NCBI GenBank assembly: GCA_964541895.1
Contig: CAZISM010000076.1
Span: 1 to 26,490, forward strand
Direction: 5' to 3'
DNA length: 26,490 nt
DNA from: CAZISM01 sp964541895
Lineage (GTDB): Bacteria > Zhuqueibacterota > Zhuqueibacteria > Residuimicrobiales > Residuimicrobiaceae
The translations under genes and the position numbers were made by a program. The notes under the pieces were generated by a model. It was not told where the DNA came from. It saw only the letters and a list, made by a program, of their open reading frames with translations, and did no database searches. Of this stretch, positions 22,278 through 26,490 are shown one piece after another; within the stretch, counting starts at the first letter, position 1, and every line of letters starts with the position of its first letter.

Positions 22278-24758
22278 TCATTGCCTGCGGGTTAGTTGGC
22301 GTACCGTTTTTTTGGTGGGCGTGGCCGTGAGCGGATCTTCCGGCCAGGGATGTTTCGGGTAGCGGGCGCGCAGCTGTTTGCGAATGTCCGGATAGACGTT
22401 TTTCCAAAAGCTGGGCAGATCCTGGGTCACAGCCAGCGGTCGCGCCGCTGGTGAGAGCAGGTGGATGGTGACTGGTATTCTTCCTCCAGCGACGAGTGGA
22501 GTGGCCGTTAAACCAAAAAGCTCCTGAAGTTTTACCGACAACACAGGATGGGTATCGCGTCCGTATTCGATAGCGATGGACGAACCGCTGGGCACCTGGA
22601 GATGAGTGGGAGCCAGTCGGTCCAGTTCGCGCATATTTTGTGATGAAAGATAGTGGCGCAACAGCTCTGCCAGTTGCAGGCGCTGCAGTTGATCCAGTCT
22701 GGTCAAACCGGCCAGATACGGTTCCAGCCAGACTTCGAGGCTGGCTAAAAGTCCCTCTATGGAACAGTCGGGCCAATCTGCGGCTGCGGGCCAAACCCGA
22801 CGCAGCCACTCGACGCGATTGCAGAGCTGAGTCGACTCTTTGTTCCATGGCAGAGCGTGCAGTCCGATGCGACGCAGGCCTTGCAGCAACGCCTTACCGG
22901 CCTGGTAGCCGTCTGCCGGTATGGTTTTTTCCTCGATGATGAGCTCGCCGATTCTTTTAATCTGCCGCGCCACGACTCTGTTCTCCCGCTCGTCCCAGAA
23001 CACCTGCTGTTCCCGGATGATATCGTCAGCGTACACACGTTCGATGTCGGTTTTTGGCACCGCCGCTGCCAGAAATATTTTGCCGTCTGTGGTGCCGGCA
23101 TCCATTTCTGCGATAGCCAGGAACTCTTCGTGAACGAGATGGCTGCTTTCAGGAAGAAAGGCGGCCATGCCGTTGGCCAGTTGGTAAGAGCCGCTGCGTT
23201 CCGGTCTTTTGCGCGCCAGGCGCTCGGGAAAAGCCAGAGATAAAATGATGCCGCAAAGGGATTCGTCGACCGTGGCGTCAAGGGTGTCCGTCAATTCCAG
23301 CAGTCGCCGCTTTTGCGCCAGGATTCTTTCTCGCGTTGCTGGCTGGAGCGAACGGCCGCGTGCCAGCGTCTGCAGGCGAACCATCAGATCGTTTTCATTT
23401 TTTGAGCCGCTCGTTAAAGCATCGTTGGATTCCAGCACGGCCGCCAACTCACAGGCCACAGCTCCCCACCCATACTCCTTCGCTTTGATAATCATGTGCG
23501 AGAGGCGCGGGTGAACGGCCAATTCCGCCATACGTCGGCCATGACGGGTCGGCGTGCCGTCTTTGGCTAAAGCACCCAGTCGCTGCAGCAGATCCTGCGC
23601 CTGGGCGAGGTGGGCCGGCGGCGGTGGATCCAGAAAGGCGAGATCCTTACCATCCGGCCGGCCCCAGAGGGCCAGGTCCAGGGCCAGCGGCGCCAAATCA
23701 GATTGGCGTATTTCCGGCACAGGGAATTCCGGTCGCTGATCATGTTCCCGTTCTGTCCATAATCGGTAACAGACGCCAGGTCCCAGCCTGGCTGCACGAC
23801 CGCGACGCTGATCGGCGACGGCGCGGGAGATTGGAATGGTGACAAGACCGGACATGCCTTTGCGGGGATCAAAGCGGGCTGTACGGCCAAGTCCCGAATC
23901 CACCACAACTCGCACGCCCTCGATGGTTATGCTGGTTTCGGCAATGCTTGTGGATAAAATAACTTTTTTCAGACCTTCCCGGGCGGGCGCCAGAGCAACG
24001 TTCTGGATCTGCGGCGCCAAGTCGCCGTGTAACGGGAAGATACGGGCATGATCAGGCAGGCGACTGGAAAGGATGTCTTCAACACGCCTGATTTCGCGCA
24101 TCCCGGGCAAAAAGACCAGGATATCGCCCTCTTCGTTCAGGGCGCGGAGCACAACTTCACTGATGCGCTGTTCCAGCGCTTTGTCGTTTTCAAAGCGGGC
24201 GTACCTGGTTTCCACAGGAAATGGGGCGTCTTCATTACGGATGATGGGGGCGTGGCCCAGAAGTGAGGCGACGACCAACCCGTCCAGTGTGGCTGACATG
24301 ACCAGGATGGACAGATCCGGGCGCAGATGCTTTTGCACGTCCAGGCTAAAAGCCAGTCCCAGGTCAGCGTGCAGGCTGCGCTCGTGAAATTCATCAAAAA
24401 TGACCAGGCCGGCATCGGGCAGGTCCTGCTGGCTGTGCAGCATGCGCGTGAGAATGCCTTCTGTGACCACTTCGATGCGCGTAGCCGCGCTCACGGCCGC
24501 TTCGCCGCGAATGCGATAGCCTACCGTGCGGCCGACCGGTTCCTGCAATTGCTGCGACATATATTCTGCCGCCCGTCTGGCTGCCAGGCGACGGGGTTCC
24601 AGCATGATGATTTTTTTGCCTGTCAGCCAGGGACAATCCAGCAACGCCAGCGGCACACGGGTGGTCTTGCCGGCACCGGGAGCGGCAGAGAGCACCACCC
24701 GACGCGAAGCCGCCAGAGCAGACTTTAATTGCGGAATTATTTTTTCAATGGAATACAA
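22278..24758 (-). CDS. hrpB: ATP-dependent RNA helicase HrpB
   Basis: The 826-residue protein is a DEAH-type helicase: Walker A AAPGAGKTT (25-33), DEFHERSLHADL with the family-typical DEFH (122-125), motif III SAT (near 155), and motifs V-VI STSIAETSITIEGVRVVVDS and QRRGRAARLGPGVCYRLW. The HrpB C-terminal domain closes with YPDIRKQLRARYPKHPWPED, the characteristic ending. Length is normal for HrpB. The start is a TTG at 24758, with GGGAAG about eight bases upstream; the sequence YSIEKIIPQL agrees with the conserved beginning of the family, and no ATG lies nearby. Its cellular role is poorly known; RNA processing is assumed. The MetH-activation gene begins at or within a few bases of its end. 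Confidence 0.95.
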   Translation of the reverse strand: MYSIEKIIPQLKSALAASRRVVLSAAPGAGKTTRVPLALLDCPWLTGKKIIMLEPRRLAARRAAEYMSQQLQEPVGRTVGYRIRGEAAVSAATRIEVVTEGILTRMLHSQQDLPDAGLVIFDEFHERSLHADLGLAFSLDVQKHLRPDLSILVMSATLDGLVVASLLGHAPIIRNEDAPFPVETRYARFENDKALEQRISEVVLRALNEEGDILVFLPGMREIRRVEDILSSRLPDHARIFPLHGDLAPQIQNVALAPAREGLKKVILSTSIAETSITIEGVRVVVDSGLGRTARFDPRKGMSGLVTIPISRAVADQRRGRAARLGPGVCYRLWTEREHDQRPEFPVPEIRQSDLAPLALDLALWGRPDGKDLAFLDPPPPAHLAQAQDLLQRLGALAKDGTPTRHGRRMAELAVHPRLSHMIIKAKEYGWGAVACELAAVLESNDALTSGSKNENDLMVRLQTLARGRSLQPATRERILAQKRRLLELTDTLDATVDESLCGIILSLAFPERLARKRPERSGSYQLANGMAAFLPESSHLVHEEFLAIAEMDAGTTDGKIFLAAAVPKTDIERVYADDIIREQQVFWDERENRVVARQIKRIGELIIEEKTIPADGYQAGKALLQGLRRIGLHALPWNKESTQLCNRVEWLRRVWPAAADWPDCSIEGLLASLEVWLEPYLAGLTRLDQLQRLQLAELLRHYLSSQNMRELDRLAPTHLQVPSGSSIAIEYGRDTHPVLSVKLQELFGLTATPLVAGGRIPVTIHLLSPAARPLAVTQDLPSFWKNVYPDIRKQLRARYPKHPWPEDPLTATPTKKTVRQLTRRQ

Positions 24759-24931
24759 CAGGAACTTCCCAATTGGAATGGAGTGGCCAGCTATTGGTGT
24801 ATTTTAATAACTTTTCTGCGGCTGGGCAAGATAAAAATTGTTGTGCAGTGAAAGGTATGGCAGGGTGGCTATAGCCGGCAGGTCTTTTAACGCCCGCCGG
24901 CCTGGAGCTGATAATAGAGTGCGATGCTTGT
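24759..24931. other. Intergenic stretch with a GC-rich hairpin
   Basis: Between the zinc-ribbon gene and hrpB, GCCGGCAGG (24875-24883) can pair with CCCGCCGGC (24893-24901), with one mismatch. No U-tract follows on either strand, so a terminator is not clear. An hrpB promoter must lie here or upstream; none is convincing, though TATTTTAATAAC at 24799-24810 is AT-rich. Confidence 0.3.
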
Positions 24932-25111
24932 CTAGCCCATCCAGAACCCTTTACGGTGTGAGATGCCGAGCACTTTGTTGCAGTGGGGGCAAAAATAGAT
25001 ATAGCGCTTGCCGAAATAACTGCTCAACGAACGACACCACACTCTGTCCAGTTTCATGCTGCAATGCGGGCAGATCGGCGCCACCTCCTCTTTTTCGATG
25101 CATTCAATCAT
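24932..25111 (-). CDS. Small zinc-ribbon protein, 59 residues
   Basis: ATG 25111 is preceded by AAAGGAGGG with a five-base spacer, the best ribosome site in the window. The protein has two knuckles, ICPHCSMK (C14, C17) and FCPHCNKVLG (C41, C44), giving a four-cysteine zinc ribbon with 23 residues between them; C4 and C26 are extra. A basic end (SHRKGFWMG) follows. The aromatic stretch SYFGKRYIYF leads into the second knuckle. Such small ribbons bind nucleic acid or protein; function is not known. The gene lies 53 bases downstream of the secreted protein gene and may share its transcript, or may be read on its own. It is easily missed because of its size. Confidence 0.8.
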   Translation of the reverse strand: MIECIEKEEVAPICPHCSMKLDRVWCRSLSSYFGKRYIYFCPHCNKVLGISHRKGFWMG

Positions 25112-25164
25112 GGATTCCCTCCTTTACAACTAGTGATAGACGGCTTCAGCCCTTGTCTCCGGCA

Positions 25165-26322
25165 TCAGCGCGGCCGTACACTGCTTCGTTTAAAATCCTT
25201 GACCAGCTTGACGCCATCGTCATAATTGGGATCATAATCAATCAAGTTGGATACAATTACCTCGCCGGCAGAATTTTGCCAGTGGTTTTTCCAGCCGTCG
25301 GGCCTGAGCTCTGTTTCGCCGGTGTACGGGTTGATATAATCTTCCTGGCCGGTGAGTAACAGATAGCTTTCGTGACGAATTTCTGCGTTGGTGTTTTGAC
25401 GATTTTCTACGATCTGTCGGTCCGCGTTCTGGATATAGCGCTGAGTCGCCTGGGCGTTTTGTGTTCGCTGCTGCGTGGCCCGCTGGGCGGCCGCCAGCCA
25501 GGCGGGATTGAATTTCACTGAATTGTAAATGAAGGAGCCCACTTTTTCCCAGGCGGCAAAGTCCGCCAGCGGCGCGCGCGCGAAGACGGTCTCTCTGTTC
25601 TGCCACATGCCGGCAGCGGCCTGGCCCAGATTCTCGATGACGCCGAACATCTGCTCCTTGTAGGTGACACCATTCTGGCTGTATTTAACCGTTACGCGCA
25701 CAGCGTCGTACGTTATACCCGGCAACACCGCTTTGCGGCGATATTTGGCCACGACCTGGGGCAGCGGTTCTGCGGATAATACCTGTAATTGAGTCGCGTC
25801 AGGCCGCAGTTGCGGGAACAGGTAGCGCAGCAAAAAATCTTGTGCGCTCGGGCACGGCGCCACCAGCATGCCGTTGTAATAGCTGCCGGCGGGGAAAAGC
25901 CCCATCTGGCCGGCCGGTGAATAACGCGTATCACAATACCAATAGTCCGGCAGCCAATGAATCATCACGCTGCCCGCTTCGTCCCGCTTGACCAGGAAAT
26001 TGCCCTTGGGCCCGACCGCGTTGGTATAGCCGTTGGTGGTGTTGGGATCTACATAGAAAATGCCTCCCTGGGACAACCATCCCTTGGGCACCAGCAGCGA
26101 AAAGGCGCCTTCAGCGGGTTCCTTGATACGGACAAAAACCAGAGGGTCAGGGATAGTTGAGGAAGCTGATTTTTGCAGAGGCGGATTTGGCAGACTCGGA
26201 TCAAAAGGAGCGGCGGCGAAACATGTTGCAGCACGGTTAAGGGCATAAGAATGGATCGTTATCGTCGAAACCGCAGGCATGAGAAGCAATAACACAAGCA
26301 GCAGGAGCCAATGCCTTTTCAT
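25165..26322 (-). CDS. Secreted protein of unknown function
   Basis: The 385-residue protein starts MKRHWLLLLVLLLLMPAVST, a strong signal peptide or membrane anchor. ATG 26322 follows GGAGGGG by six bases, which favours it over the in-frame start at 26406, whose extra residues run through the leader hairpin. The mature part has a beta-rich N-terminal half (FSLLVPKGWLSQGGIFYVDP; GNFLVKRDEAGSVMIHWLPD) and a helical linker rich in Gln, Asn and Arg (RATQQRTQNAQATQRYIQNA). It ends with a motif-like segment, LLLTGQEDYINPYTGETELR with WKNHWQNSAGEVI. This last block resembles the tail of other uncharacterised secreted bacterial proteins. I cannot name the family. It is followed by the zinc-ribbon gene. 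Confidence 0.75.
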   Translation of the reverse strand: MKRHWLLLLVLLLLMPAVSTITIHSYALNRAATCFAAAPFDPSLPNPPLQKSASSTIPDPLVFVRIKEPAEGAFSLLVPKGWLSQGGIFYVDPNTTNGYTNAVGPKGNFLVKRDEAGSVMIHWLPDYWYCDTRYSPAGQMGLFPAGSYYNGMLVAPCPSAQDFLLRYLFPQLRPDATQLQVLSAEPLPQVVAKYRRKAVLPGITYDAVRVTVKYSQNGVTYKEQMFGVIENLGQAAAGMWQNRETVFARAPLADFAAWEKVGSFIYNSVKFNPAWLAAAQRATQQRTQNAQATQRYIQNADRQIVENRQNTNAEIRHESYLLLTGQEDYINPYTGETELRPDGWKNHWQNSAGEVIVSNLIDYDPNYDDGVKLVKDFKRSSVRPR

Positions 26323-26356
26323 TTTATTCCCCTCCGGATAATCGTGGACTGTGATG

Positions 26357-26397
26357 AAAAAAAGGCACAATGCACTTGCGAAAAGTACGTTGCGCCT
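26357..26397 (-). terminator. Strong terminator-like hairpin in the leader of the secreted protein
   Basis: On the minus strand AGGCGCAACGTACTT (26397-26383) pairs with AAGTGCATTGTGCCT (26377-26363) with one mismatch and two G-U pairs, loop TTCGC, followed by seven Ts (26363-26357). It ends 35 bases before the start codon at 26322. It could end transcription of an upstream gene beyond the window, or act as an attenuator if the promoter at 26443-26471 is real. Confidence 0.65.
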
Positions 26398-26442
26398 TCT
26401 TACCAATCAGAGCTTCCCCTCAAGCCTGATTCGCCGTATTAT

Positions 26443-26471
26443 ATAATATATTAAATTGGACTAAAAAGCAA
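26443..26471 (-). promoter_or_regulatory. Candidate sigma-70 promoter
   Basis: On the minus strand TTGCTT (26471-26466) and TATTAT (26448-26443) are 17 bases apart in an AT-rich stretch. They point to the secreted protein gene and would make a leader of about 110 bases that contains the terminator-like hairpin. An overlapping TATAAT at 26443-26438 is a second -10 candidate without a good -35. Confidence 0.4.
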
Positions 26472-26490
26472 GTAAAAAACAGATTTCTTT

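Noticed and set aside
22264..22848. N-terminal extension of the MetH-activation protein
   Set aside because: It runs out of frame through the end of hrpB and is Arg/Ser/Pro-rich with no domain; good starts exist at 22263 and 22281.
26323..26406. Start adding 28 residues to the unknown secreted protein
   Set aside because: The extra codons come from the terminator-like hairpin, and GGAGGGG marks the later ATG.

Overview
The window looks like part of a metagenome-assembled scaffold from a Gram-negative, probably FCB-type bacterium (a KSB1-like lineage is a guess from gene content and style, not something proved here). Evidence for an outer membrane: a beta-barrel protein ending in Phe, a LolA-like periplasmic carrier, a possible lipoprotein and many signal peptides. 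A run of exactly 100 Ns at 20660-20759 marks a scaffold gap. No tRNA, rRNA, CRISPR array or insertion sequence was seen.

Region 1 (1-12170) is a polysaccharide-utilisation locus that fits a rhamnogalacturonan or pectin-type substrate. In order it holds a partial DUF5060/DUF4038 apiosidase-like (GH140-type) hydrolase on the minus strand that runs off the left edge, a secreted nine-repeat FG-GAP/VCBS propeller protein followed by a twin-arginine FAD oxidoreductase (plus strand), a minus-strand pair of sialate O-acetylesterase-type esterase and oligogalacturonate-lyase-like (PL22) propeller, and a secreted GH106-type alpha-L-rhamnosidase. No SusC/SusD pair is visible.

Region 2 (12181-17280) is a five-gene minus-strand operon. 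A beta-barrel outer membrane protein is followed by an ABC ATPase, two FtsX/MacB-type permeases and a LolA-like lipid or lipoprotein carrier. ATPase, permease 1 and permease 2 are joined by ATGA overlaps. This reads as a self-contained envelope-trafficking machine with its own inner-membrane motor, periplasmic carrier and outer-membrane partner.

Region 3 (17467-20996) holds two secreted plus-strand proteins: a purple-acid-phosphatase-like metallophosphoesterase and an unrecognised helical protein interrupted by the gap. Region 4 (20997-21579) is a repeat-rich convergent intergenic stretch with a composite palindromic element (a second copy lies at 5265-5331) and a pair of inverted MITE-like sequences.

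Region 5 (21580-26490, minus strand) holds a stand-alone cobalamin-dependent methionine synthase activation-domain protein overlapping the end of hrpB helicase, a 59-residue zinc-ribbon protein, and a secreted protein of unknown function whose leader carries a strong intrinsic-terminator-like hairpin between a candidate promoter and the start codon.
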